Assembly: GCA_900548495.1 (NCBI GenBank)
Contig: URKT01000009.1
Span: 1-37,029, forward strand
Length of the DNA: 37,029 nucleotides
Reading direction: 5' to 3'
Source of the DNA: an uncultured Collinsella sp.
Lineage (GTDB): Bacteria; Actinomycetota; Coriobacteriia; Coriobacteriales; Coriobacteriaceae
The notes beneath the pieces are model-generated. The model was not told the DNA's origin. It worked only from the letters and a program-made list of their open reading frames with translations, and searched no databases. A program made the position numbers and the translations under genes. Numbering within the stretch: the stretch's first letter is position 1; each line of letters starts with the position of its first letter. Positions 1 to 7,516 of this stretch are shown piece after piece.

Positions 1-28
1 GGCAGCGTCAGATGTGTATAAGAGACAG
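1..28 (+). other. Illumina Nextera / Tn5 mosaic-end adapter remnant
   Basis: Bases 10-28 read AGATGTGTATAAGAGACAG, the 19-bp Tn5 mosaic end used in Nextera libraries. Bases 1-9 (GGCAGCGTC) match the adjoining part of the Nextera read-1 adapter. This is library sequence left on the contig edge, not genomic DNA, so the true biological sequence starts near base 29. Confidence 0.97.
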
Positions 29-117
29 GCGTTTAACAGCGCGCCGGCCTTATCGTTTGGCTAACGAGACGGTCCCGTTATGAATTGAAGTTCGTTGCAG
101 AAACTACGCTCGAAACG

Positions 118-3100
118 CTACATCTGCTTGCGACGACGATCGCTCAGCGTGACACCAGCAGCCACGAGGGTGATACCGCCGATGACGAACACCTCGCCCG
201 CAAGAGCGGAATTGTCGCCAGTCTGGGCGAGCGCGGCAGGCGCAGCCTGTTTCTTGGCAACGGGGGCCTTTGCAGCAGCCTGCGCAACCTGAGGCTTGGC
301 CTGCGGCTCAACCTTGGGATGATACTTGTCGTACTCGGCCTGCGCGGCAGCCAGGGCATCCTTGGCATCGCCAAGCTCAGCCAGCGCGGCGGCATAGGCG
401 TCGTTGGCATCGGACAGTTTGGCATCGGCATCGCTCAGAGCAGCCTTGAGGCCAGCGGCGGCATCGACGGCGGCCTTATAGCGAGCGTAGGCAGCGTTCA
501 GCTTGACCAGCTTCTCGTTGCCCGTCGTGCCCGCGGCAAGGGATGCCTTGTGGTCGACAGCCTCAAGATCGGCCTTGAGTGCCTCATCGCTGGCAAGCTC
601 GGCCTTGGCCTTGACGATCTCGAAGTTCGCATCGACGACGGCTTCGTTGGCGGCCTCGAGCTGCTTCTGGGCATCGGCGACGCCGGCGACGGCGGCGTCA
701 TAGGCGGCCTTGGCGTCGTCGACCGCCTTCTGGGCGCCGGCAAAGCGCTCGAAGGCCTTGTTCGCGGTAGCCAGCTCACCCTCAGCAGCCTTGGCCTTGG
801 CCTGCGCATCGGACACAGCCTGCGTCTTGGCGGCAACTGCCTGCTTGGCGTCCGAAAGAGCAGTCGCGGCCTGGACATCTGCGGCCTGGGCCTTGTCTAC
901 ACCAGTCTGGGCGGCATCGTCGGCCTTCTTGGCATCGTCAAGCGAGCCCTGCTTATTCGCAAGGTCCGCCTGGGCGGCATCGCGCTTGGCGGCAAGGTCC
1001 TTGACCGAAGCCGTGGCATTGTCATACGCCTCGTTGGCCTTATCGGACTTTGTCTTGGCGGTATCGTAATCGCCCTGTGCCTTCGCCTTGCGGGCGGAAG
1101 CCTTGGAGGCGTTCGTCTGGCATTCGGTGAGCTTGGAGTTAGCGTCGTCAAGCGCGGCCTGCGCGACGGTCGCCTCGTCCTTGGCAGCGTTGAGATTTGC
1201 CCTAGGAGTTTCGATGTCAACATTCTTCAAATTGACATCGGCAGCGCCATATGCCGCCTTCGCGATAGCGGTGGCCTCTTGTGCAGCTTCATAGTCGCTC
1301 TTGGCAGCAGCAACGTTACCGTTCGCTTCATTCGCGGCACTCTTGGCAGCATAGAGGGATGACTCCGCAGAGCCAAGCGCATCGTTTTTCACATCGCGCG
1401 CCTTCCGTGCTGCCGCAAGTTGATCTTGCAGCTGCGCCAGCTGCGCCTTCTGCGCGGCGGTACCACCGGCATGATAAACGGAGTCTACGTACGTGTTTAC
1501 CAGGTTCTTGAACTCGTCAACCGTAAAATCGCCTTCGGCCCAGTTTCCCTGATAAATTGAAACAGGACTGGGTGCACCGTCATCCTCGGGCGTTGAGCGG
1601 TTGCCATCCTTACCGTAGCCGACGGCGAACCCAAAGGAATTAGCACCTGAATCAATAAAGTTCTCATAGTGGCCGGTGTTGCTATAGTCACCCCTGTCAT
1701 AGTCGCGCTTTTCCGCAGTATACCAACCGATAAACGGCCAATCATCGCCGTACTTGTCGCCGTTATCGAAGGATGTTTCCCAATCTTTAGGATTATCTGA
1801 CCCCTTGTAGGCGCCAGCACGTCCGGCAAGGTTTTCGTTATAGGACATATAAAAGCCCTCGCCGCTGTTCCCCGCGTGGTCCCAAACATTCGACGAATAG
1901 CAAACATCGAGCGCCGACTGCGCCATAGAGACAATGCTGACCTTCATGTCACTCAAGCCATTTGCGCGACGAATTCCATTGACCGCATTCATGTAGGTCA
2001 AGGTATTCTGCAGATTCACGAGCGAAAAAGCATTGTCAGCGTCAGATGCATCCAAGTTGACATAGTCGTCATACCATGCCGCCTTGCTAGCAGACCCATC
2101 AAGTAACTTCGCCGCATCGCTCGCGTTGGCACGCTGAGCAGCAGTAAACGACGTACTACTTGCGATGTGATTCATAAAGCCAAGCAGGCCAGCCTTGACA
2201 GCATCCGTATCCACCGTCATGTTTGCTTTTAGCTCAGAAATCTGCTGCTCAAGAGCTTTGACGTTTGCGCTGGCCGTGTTGTATTCATCATTCGCTTTGC
2301 TGTAGTCGCTGGTAGCATTCTCAAGAGCGCTTTTCTTCTGCTTTGCGACCTCTGCCAGACGGTCGTACTCTGTCTTCTTGTCGGCCTCGGTCTGCTGAGC
2401 TTGCTCGTAAGCAGCCTTGGCGGTGTTGTATTTGCTGGTCAAATCACCGAGTTTGCCGTTGGCTTCGTCGTATGCAGTCTGCGCTGACGAAACGGCAGCG
2501 TTGGCGGCGTTGACTTTTTCCTGCGCGGCGCTGGCATCAGTCTGTGCGGCCTGGAGGTTCGTTTGTGCGGTGGCGTCGGCAGCCTTCGCGGCATCAAGCT
2601 CGGTCTGCGCGTCCTTGAGCTCACCGGCAGCAGCTTTCTTGGCGGCCTCAAGCGCTTTTAGATCGATGCCCGTGCCCGAGATGGCGGCATCGAGCGCTTT
2701 CTGGGCGTCGTTCAGCTTATCCTGGGCGTTGCCGCACGCGGTGGTCGCAGCGGCAAGGGCATTGGCGGTCTCCTGCTTCTTGACCTGGGCAGTCGTCAGA
2801 GCAGACTCGGCATCACTCTTTGCCTGCTCAGCATTGTCGGCGGCGGTCTTAGCGGCATCGAGCTCACCCTCGGCCGTCTTCACATCGGCATTCGCCGCAT
2901 TGAGCTTGGCCTGCGCGTCCTCGACGGCCTTCTTAGCGGCCTCGTACTCGTCCATACCCATGGCCTCGAGCTTGGCCTGCGCATCGGCGAGGGCCTTCTT
3001 GGCCTCATCCTGCTTTGCCTTGGCGTCCTTGAGCGCCTGGGTCTTATCCTCGACACTCTTGTTGGCCTGATCGAGCTGATCGTTCAGGTCGCCCAGCTTC

Positions 3101-3573
3101 TTCTGCTGCCGCTCGGCCTTGTCAACAGCCGCCTTAAGCTCGTCGATCTTCTCCTGAAGCGCGGCTGCCTCGGCCTCGTTCTGCTCGGCGGCGTTATCGG
3201 TCACGGCCTGCGAGGCCTGATTCTTTTGCTGCTGCGCCTGCTTTTGAGACTGGCCCGCCGCGTCGGCTTTCTTCTGGGCGGCATCGTAGGCGGCCTGAGC
3301 GTCCTTGAGCTGCTTTGCCGACTCCTCGGCCAACTGGGCAGCCGTCTTTACGACCGCCTGGTTACCGGTGGCAACGGTGTTCTCGATAGCGCTGTCGCCC
3401 TTCGTGGCGTCACCGTTATCTGCCGTCGGTGCGGCGATTGCCGCCAGCGGCGACATGAGCGGCTGAGCGATGAGGCCCGCCGTCAAAACGGTTGCGACGG
3501 CGCGGTTGGCAACGCCCTTGACGGTGACGGCCTTGGCCCGAGGCTCAAAGTGCTGTGGGATATAGTTTGCCAT
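118..3573 (-). CDS. Giant Ala-rich coiled-coil surface protein with CAP (SCP-like) domain and LAXTG sorting signal
   Basis: The product is 1151 aa and probably secreted and attached to the cell wall. Residues 1-48 form a long signal peptide (basic stretch, hydrophobic run, AIAA cleavage region). Residues ~75-450 and ~703-1085 are Ala/Lys/Asp/Glu/Gln-rich heptad-like repeats, predicted as long coiled coils. Between them, residues ~505-695 resemble a CAP/SCP domain, with candidate ligands in WDHAG (His566), NENLAG and TGHYENF. The C-terminus has LAQTGD, a hydrophobic segment and RRRK, the layout of a sortase substrate; LAXTG is the form preferred by actinobacterial class E sortases. The start is fixed by an AGGGAG ribosome site 6-7 nt upstream. 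It is transcribed away from the DUF389 gene. Function is unknown: the architecture suggests a stalk holding a CAP domain off the surface. Ligand binding or adhesion is inference. Confidence 0.9.
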   Translation of the reverse strand: MANYIPQHFEPRAKAVTVKGVANRAVATVLTAGLIAQPLMSPLAAIAAPTADNGDATKGDSAIENTVATGNQAVVKTAAQLAEESAKQLKDAQAAYDAAQKKADAAGQSQKQAQQQKNQASQAVTDNAAEQNEAEAAALQEKIDELKAAVDKAERQQKKLGDLNDQLDQANKSVEDKTQALKDAKAKQDEAKKALADAQAKLEAMGMDEYEAAKKAVEDAQAKLNAANADVKTAEGELDAAKTAADNAEQAKSDAESALTTAQVKKQETANALAAATTACGNAQDKLNDAQKALDAAISGTGIDLKALEAAKKAAAGELKDAQTELDAAKAADATAQTNLQAAQTDASAAQEKVNAANAAVSSAQTAYDEANGKLGDLTSKYNTAKAAYEQAQQTEADKKTEYDRLAEVAKQKKSALENATSDYSKANDEYNTASANVKALEQQISELKANMTVDTDAVKAGLLGFMNHIASSTSFTAAQRANASDAAKLLDGSASKAAWYDDYVNLDASDADNAFSLVNLQNTLTYMNAVNGIRRANGLSDMKVSIVSMAQSALDVCYSSNVWDHAGNSGEGFYMSYNENLAGRAGAYKGSDNPKDWETSFDNGDKYGDDWPFIGWYTAEKRDYDRGDYSNTGHYENFIDSGANSFGFAVGYGKDGNRSTPEDDGAPSPVSIYQGNWAEGDFTVDEFKNLVNTYVDSVYHAGGTAAQKAQLAQLQDQLAAARKARDVKNDALGSAESSLYAAKSAANEANGNVAAAKSDYEAAQEATAIAKAAYGAADVNLKNVDIETPRANLNAAKDEATVAQAALDDANSKLTECQTNASKASARKAKAQGDYDTAKTKSDKANEAYDNATASVKDLAAKRDAAQADLANKQGSLDDAKKADDAAQTGVDKAQAADVQAATALSDAKQAVAAKTQAVSDAQAKAKAAEGELATANKAFERFAGAQKAVDDAKAAYDAAVAGVADAQKQLEAANEAVVDANFEIVKAKAELASDEALKADLEAVDHKASLAAGTTGNEKLVKLNAAYARYKAAVDAAAGLKAALSDADAKLSDANDAYAAALAELGDAKDALAAAQAEYDKYHPKVEPQAKPQVAQAAAKAPVAKKQAAPAALAQTGDNSALAGEVFVIGGITLVAAGVTLSDRRRKQM

Positions 3574-3880
3574 GGCTTTCTCCCTTTGACACGGATGTAT
3601 CCATACGCCTCAAAATGTAGGAGCTGATTTTTGAATTCTGTTGCGCAACATTGGTCACCAGCGGATTTTTTGAAATTCGCGCTCTCGTGCTTCACAATTT
3701 CGTCACATATGTAGGAGCTGGTGCATCATATTCTTGCGGGATCGAATTGAGCCTGTGATTTGCATTTGCTCCCGCGTCATCCGCCCTATCGGATTCCGCA
3801 TCCAACAGACACCCCGCCCGCCACGGTGTAGAGTTAAGACAACGGGCGCGTTGCGCGGACCGCGCTGGAACGAGGTGGAC
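3574..3880. promoter_or_regulatory. Divergent intergenic region with a 12-bp direct repeat
   Basis: This 307-bp gap separates two divergent genes and should hold both promoters. ATGTAGGAGCTG occurs twice in the same orientation, at 3615-3626 and 3709-3720, 94 bp apart. A related AT-rich stretch (GATTTTTGAATTC, 3626-3638; GATTTTTTGAAATTC, 3664-3678) also recurs. On the minus strand each 12-mer reads CAGCTCCTACAT, containing a -10-like TACAT, so they could be tandem promoters or regulator sites for the surface-protein gene. No gene is visible here. Confidence 0.45.
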
Positions 3881-5020
3881 ATGGAACTCGACAAACAACA
3901 GATCAAGCGACTGCGCGAGCGTCATCATCGACGTCACGGCATCCGCCCCGCTCATAGTGAGGCTGCCAAGCAGGCTGGTCGCTTTTTAAAGCGCGCGTTC
4001 AACATTCGCGAGGGTCGCGCGCCCTACCACGTAATTCGCAAGCGCTTTGTAAACGGGGCACGCCTGACCGGCTCTCACCTGTGTATCCTCATCATCGCCA
4101 TGCTCATCGCAAGTATCGGTCTCGATATCGACTCGGACATCGCCATCGTGGGCGCCATGCTCATCTGCCCGCTTATGGGATCGGTCCTTGCCATGGCATA
4201 TGGCATCGCCACGCTCGACCGCGAGATTACCGTCGAAGCCGTCGCCGGCCTTGCGCTGCAGATGGCCTTTTGCCTGGTCACGTCCACGCTGTACTTTAAG
4301 CTCTCGCCCCTTGGCACCACCACGGCCGCCATCATCGACAACTCGACACCCACCGTCTGGGACCTTACCGTCGCACTCGCAGGCGGCTTTGCAGGCGGGC
4401 TGGGCAACTCGCGCGACCAGGAACCCGCCACGCTCATCGCCGGCGTGGCCGTGGCGACCGCGCTCATGCCGCCTCTGTGCGCGGCGGGCTATGGCATCGC
4501 CATCGCAAGCGGGTCGCTGTTTCTCTCGGCGCTTTACGAGTTTGGCATCAACGTGGTCTTTATCGCACTCGCGGCCGAAGCCGTATTACTTATCTTGCGC
4601 GTGCCGCTCAAGCGCGACCTCAACGGCGACGGCATTGTAACCGCCGAAGAAGATGCCGAGGTCGACGAGCTATCGCGCAAGGTGCGCCGCCGCATCATTG
4701 TGGGTACGGTAGTCTTTGCCATCCCCTGCATCGTTATGACGGCGGGGTCTATTGGCTCGGCGCAGACCGGCGTGCAGGACGGCTACGGTGTCACCGAAAC
4801 TACGCGCGAACTTGCCGCGGTGCTGCCGGGCTTTAAGGATTACACCGTCGCCGTCGAGACCTCAGCTGCCGAGGGCGAGGAAGAGGGCATCGTCGAGCGC
4901 GAGGTTGTCGCCCACGTGACGACAAGCGAGGCGCTCGGGGCGCACGATCGCCACGTCGCCCGCAAGCTCATAGACCTCAACGTACCAGGACTCGATCGCG
5001 TGGAGTTCGATGTGAAGTGA
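3881..5020 (+). CDS. DUF389 family membrane protein with EF-hand-like loop
   Basis: The start is placed at ATG 3881 because GAGGTGG sits just upstream; the frame is open further 5' without a better signal. The 379-aa product has a basic cytoplasmic N-terminus (1-60) and about six or seven hydrophobic segments between residues ~65 and 290. These include the small-residue-rich stretches typical of DUF389 (GAMLICPLMGS, residues 91-101; the ATLIAGVAVATALMPP region, 183-198). DUF389 proteins have no settled function. Between two membrane segments, residues 246-257 read DLNGDGIVTAEE, which fits a canonical EF-hand loop at positions 1, 3, 5, 6, 8, 9 and 12. The soluble tail (~300-379) is acidic. It is a single-gene unit ending at a strong terminator. 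Calcium sensing is inference from the motif alone. Confidence 0.88.
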   Translation: MELDKQQIKRLRERHHRRHGIRPAHSEAAKQAGRFLKRAFNIREGRAPYHVIRKRFVNGARLTGSHLCILIIAMLIASIGLDIDSDIAIVGAMLICPLMGSVLAMAYGIATLDREITVEAVAGLALQMAFCLVTSTLYFKLSPLGTTTAAIIDNSTPTVWDLTVALAGGFAGGLGNSRDQEPATLIAGVAVATALMPPLCAAGYGIAIASGSLFLSALYEFGINVVFIALAAEAVLLILRVPLKRDLNGDGIVTAEEDAEVDELSRKVRRRIIVGTVVFAIPCIVMTAGSIGSAQTGVQDGYGVTETTRELAAVLPGFKDYTVAVETSAAEGEEEGIVEREVVAHVTTSEALGAHDRHVARKLIDLNVPGLDRVEFDVK

Positions 5021-5095
5021 TGCAGAGCGCGGGATGAATGCTCGCACGGACGCAAGTTACGACGAGGCGCAGGTGCGATACGGACACGAGCAAAT

Positions 5096-5135
5096 AGCGG
5101 GGTGCAGTTCACACCCGCGCCCCGCTCGCTTTTTT
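5096..5135 (+). terminator. Rho-independent terminator of the DUF389 gene
   Basis: AGCGGGGTGC (5096-5105) pairs with GCGCCCCGCT (5117-5126) with one G-U pair across an 11-nt loop. A T-rich tract follows from 5130. It lies 75 nt after the stop codon and just before the convergent gene ending at 5147. Confidence 0.85.
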
Positions 5136-5146
5136 ATTGCCGTGAA

Positions 5147-5596
5147 TCAACTGTCCGAATCGACCTCGCCAGACTCCACCGTAAACGCCGGATCGGTGCT
5201 CACAAGATAAAATCGGGTCACCTTAGTATTTCTAATTAGGTAAATCTGCCCTTGATTGCGTCGGCGCGATATATATGCAACGTGAACCGTGCCGAACTCT
5301 TCGCCGTTTTCCTTCTTTAATACCAAGATATTGGGATCGTCCGTACGCTTAAACTGCCCGTCAACGCAGCTGTCGTCTTTGTCGACCAGTTGCCACCGAT
5401 GGTTATCCTCTTCAAGAAAGGCCAGGGTTTCCAGACTCGTCTTGTCGTCCCGATAGTAACCGTCAATGGCAAACCCTTCGGAAGCGCATTCCTGCATATA
5501 GGACGTTTCTCGGCTTATAGCAAACAGCCCTGTAGCGCCCAGGAGCACAGCCAGGCAGACCACTGCAAGGGTTATCGAAATAGTACGGCGACCCAT
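5147..5596 (-). CDS. Small membrane-anchored protein of unknown function
   Basis: This 149-aa protein has one N-terminal hydrophobic segment (residues ~7-27, after MGRRT), read as a signal anchor. No lipobox Cys is placed correctly. The rest is a soluble, probably extracytoplasmic, mixed alpha/beta domain with Cys at about 37 and 77. A VDGQFKRTDDPNILVLK-type stretch resembles beta-rich domains of small secreted Actinobacterial proteins. I do not recognise the family. The ribosome site is weak (GGCTGGG a few bases upstream), so the start is uncertain. It lies downstream of the arylsulfotransferase remnant on the same strand, separated by ~190 bp with a nested inverted repeat, so co-transcription is not obvious. 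Confidence 0.65.
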   Translation of the reverse strand: MGRRTISITLAVVCLAVLLGATGLFAISRETSYMQECASEGFAIDGYYRDDKTSLETLAFLEEDNHRWQLVDKDDSCVDGQFKRTDDPNILVLKKENGEEFGTVHVAYISRRRNQGQIYLIRNTKVTRFYLVSTDPAFTVESGEVDSDS

Positions 5597-5649
5597 GTTA
5601 GCCCAGCCGATAGTTGCTTAACGGAGCGCGAAACATACCTGGAACCTCC

Positions 5650-5704
5650 GATATCAGGGGGAAGGTCGCCAGCAGGCTGGCGACAACTATATGTTTCTGA
5701 TATC
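5650..5704. repeat. Nested inverted repeat between the small membrane protein and the AssT remnant
   Basis: The outer arms GATATCAG (5650-5657) and CTGATATC (5697-5704) enclose a perfect 9-bp hairpin, GTCGCCAGC (5665-5673) and GCTGGCGAC (5676-5684) with a 2-nt loop. There is no T tract on either strand, so it is not a standard terminator. The symmetric two-level layout suits a small mobile or structured repeat. Confidence 0.7.
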
Positions 5705-5786
5705 AAACCATATGGCTGCCACTCGCGGAGGGGGCATCGGCGAACGGCGTGTTTTCATACTCCATTGGTCAAACCTAAGCGCGGCC

Positions 5787-6290
5787 CTACAGCTCGTACT
5801 TGTACACACGGTAGATGTACTTTTCGGCTTCCATCTCGTAGGTGGCGATGGCCAGACCGTAGCGGTCGTACTCGGCAAAGGTCTTGGCCTGGCCCGATGC
5901 CACGAGCATGCTGTTCGAATTGCCGACGCGCTGAGTGCTGCTGACGTAGCCCGAGAACGGCACCGCGATCTGGTCTTCGAGCTCGTAGGTGCGCGCGATC
6001 TCATCCACCGTAAAGATGCGCCCAAACGAATGCGTTCCCTTGCTGTAGTCGGTCACCACCGCGGCGCCCAGCTGGCCCCAGTCGAACTTGGGATAGCGCT
6101 CGGTCGCACCAAAGTTGTTGTCGTATAGCAGCACCTGGTAGCGACCAGTCGCTGCCGTGTCAGAACTTGGCAGATAGGTCACACTGTGCTGGCCTGCGTT
6201 GAGCGAAAAATCGCCTTGGGCCTGCAGTAACTTGTCCTCAAAGCCCGAACCGGCCCATTGCCACTCCTTTCTATTTCTGGGTCCATCTTC
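5787..6290 (-). pseudogene. C-terminal remnant of an aryl-sulfate sulfotransferase
   Basis: The frame is open from 6290 to the stop at 5787 but has no convincing start: the only ATG with a good ribosome site (cat at 6256-6258, AAGGAG upstream) is in another frame and stops after six codons. The peptide contains GQHSVTYL, YQVLLYDNN, DYSKG, TVDEIARTYEL, a SGYVSS segment and a C-terminal YIYRVYKYEL. I read this as the last ~155 residues of an arylsulfotransferase (PF05935-type beta-propeller), where a QH motif followed by a DNN turn is typical. Intact enzymes are about 550-600 aa, so roughly three quarters are missing. The sequence just upstream is the terminator region of the next gene, implying a deletion. 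A GTG at 6182 could give a 131-aa product, but it would lack most of the propeller. The family call is from motif resemblance only. Confidence 0.65.
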
Positions 6291-6306
6291 TCACTGCTGG
6301 CGGCCG

Positions 6307-6346
6307 AAAATGATCCGTTTTCCTCCGTCCCCGACGGATCATTTTT
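6307..6346 (-). terminator. Terminator downstream of the 3-hydroxyacyl-CoA dehydrogenase gene
   Basis: AAAATGATCCGT (6307-6318) pairs perfectly with ACGGATCATTTT (6334-6345) around a 15-nt loop. T runs exist on both strands, so it may work bidirectionally. It begins right at the stop codon of the gene ending at 6346. Confidence 0.85.
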
Positions 6347-7305
6347 TAGTACTTGAAGAAGCCCTCGCCCGAGCTTTCGCCCAGCTTACCTTCGTCGAGC
6401 ATTTTCTTGAGGACGGACGCCATAGCCTTAAAGTTGTAGGGCATCATCATCTTTTTGAGCAGCGGGCTCACCAAGCCCGGGACCTTCTGATACTGCATGA
6501 CGATGTTGTAGGCCGTCTGGATACCAACCGTGTCGAATACGCGGAACGGGCCTTTGGGGGCACCGGTGCCACGCGTCCATGCGAGGTCGATGCTCTTGGG
6601 ATCGCTCACACCCGAGACGTACAGGTCCAGGCCCGAAAGCAGCCACGGCACCAGCATGGAATTGAGCAGATAGCCGTTCTTTTCCTTGTTGACGGGCAAC
6701 GCCAGCATACGGATGTCGTTGGCAAAGTCGACGAGCTCATCGAAATAGCGCTTGTCGGTCTGGTCCTGAGCCATGACCTCGGTCATGTTGTTCTTCCAGA
6801 TGGAATTGGCAAAGTGCAGCGACAGGTACTTCTCGGGGCGGCCGGTGTACTTGGCAAAGGTACTCGGCAGCAGCGTGGAGGAGTTGGTCACGACGACGGT
6901 CTTTTGCGGGAGAACCGGGGCAAGCTTCTTGTAGAAGTCGATTTTTGCCTGGGTGTCCTCGGCCATAGACTCGATGACCAGGTCGGCGTCGGCCACTGCC
7001 TTGGCAAGATCGAGCTCCAGCTTGAGCGTGGAGTAGGCACGCTCGACGGCAGCGAGTGCCGCCTCCTTGTCGAAGGGCTGGCCGCTATCGGCGATACCGG
7101 CGCACCACTCGCCCGTGCCGTCCGCCATGCCCTCGATAGCAGCGATGTACTCCTCACGCACATGATCGATCTTGGGCTGGGTGCGGCCGATGCTGCCCTC
7201 GCTGCGCAGCCAAATCGTTACATCAAAGCCGCAGTAGGCAGCCTGAAAGGCAATCTGGCTTCCCAACACGCCGCCGCCGGCAACGCAAACGGTCTTGTAG
7301 CTCAT
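6346..7305 (-). CDS. 3-hydroxyacyl-CoA dehydrogenase family protein
   Basis: The 319-aa product should oxidise a 3-hydroxyacyl-CoA to the 3-ketoacyl-CoA with NAD, or run in reverse in a fermentative acyl-CoA pathway. The N-terminal Rossmann domain opens with VCVAGGGVLGSQIA, a GxGxxG dinucleotide site. SLHFANSIWKNN (~residues 162-173) carries the His expected in the catalytic His-Glu pair, and a KNGYLLNSML stretch starts the all-alpha C-terminal domain. Length matches the ~280-320 aa single-function enzymes rather than the fused FadB type. The start has GAGAGGA 7 nt upstream. It appears to be a single-gene unit, since a terminator of the upstream gene and its own terminator flank it. No thiolase or enoyl-CoA hydratase is nearby, so the in vivo substrate is unclear. 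Confidence 0.9.
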   Translation of the reverse strand: MSYKTVCVAGGGVLGSQIAFQAAYCGFDVTIWLRSEGSIGRTQPKIDHVREEYIAAIEGMADGTGEWCAGIADSGQPFDKEAALAAVERAYSTLKLELDLAKAVADADLVIESMAEDTQAKIDFYKKLAPVLPQKTVVVTNSSTLLPSTFAKYTGRPEKYLSLHFANSIWKNNMTEVMAQDQTDKRYFDELVDFANDIRMLALPVNKEKNGYLLNSMLVPWLLSGLDLYVSGVSDPKSIDLAWTRGTGAPKGPFRVFDTVGIQTAYNIVMQYQKVPGLVSPLLKKMMMPYNFKAMASVLKKMLDEGKLGESSGEGFFKY

Positions 7306-7450
7306 GGGACGGTCCTCTCTTACGTAACTCCATAGATATGTATTTATTCAACCGTAAGGGGACTGCGCGCTGGGGGTGGGTTCTATAAACGGACGGTAAT
7401 TTGCGGCGAACGGCAACACCTGTTCATTATCTCAGGGTTCCATGTCCAGC

Positions 7451-7488
7451 AAAAAACGGGTGGTAGCCGGCGCGGCTGCCACCCGTTT
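7451..7488 (-). terminator. Terminator of the activase operon
   Basis: On the minus strand AAACGGGTGGCAGCC pairs with GGCTACCACCCGTTT (plus-strand arms 7474-7488 and 7454-7468, one G-U pair, 5-nt loop). It is followed by six T (7451-7456 as A). It lies 28 nt beyond the stop codon at 7517. Confidence 0.93.
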
Positions 7489-7516
7489 GTCTTATATCTA
7501 GCCCATAGCAGGCCAG

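Noticed and set aside
85..1362. 425-codon Gly/Leu-rich frame on the plus strand over the surface-protein gene
   Set aside because: A shadow of the alanine-rich repeats on the other strand; no signal, motif or ribosome site.
118..3573. Repetitive DNA that might look like a CRISPR or tandem repeat array
   Set aside because: The repetition is codon-level, from a coiled-coil protein; there are no evenly spaced identical repeats with unique spacers.
6180..6258. Frameshift correction joining the ATG at 6258 to the arylsulfotransferase frame
   Set aside because: Even with a frameshift there would be only ~158 residues; the rest of the propeller is missing, so a pseudogene is the better reading.
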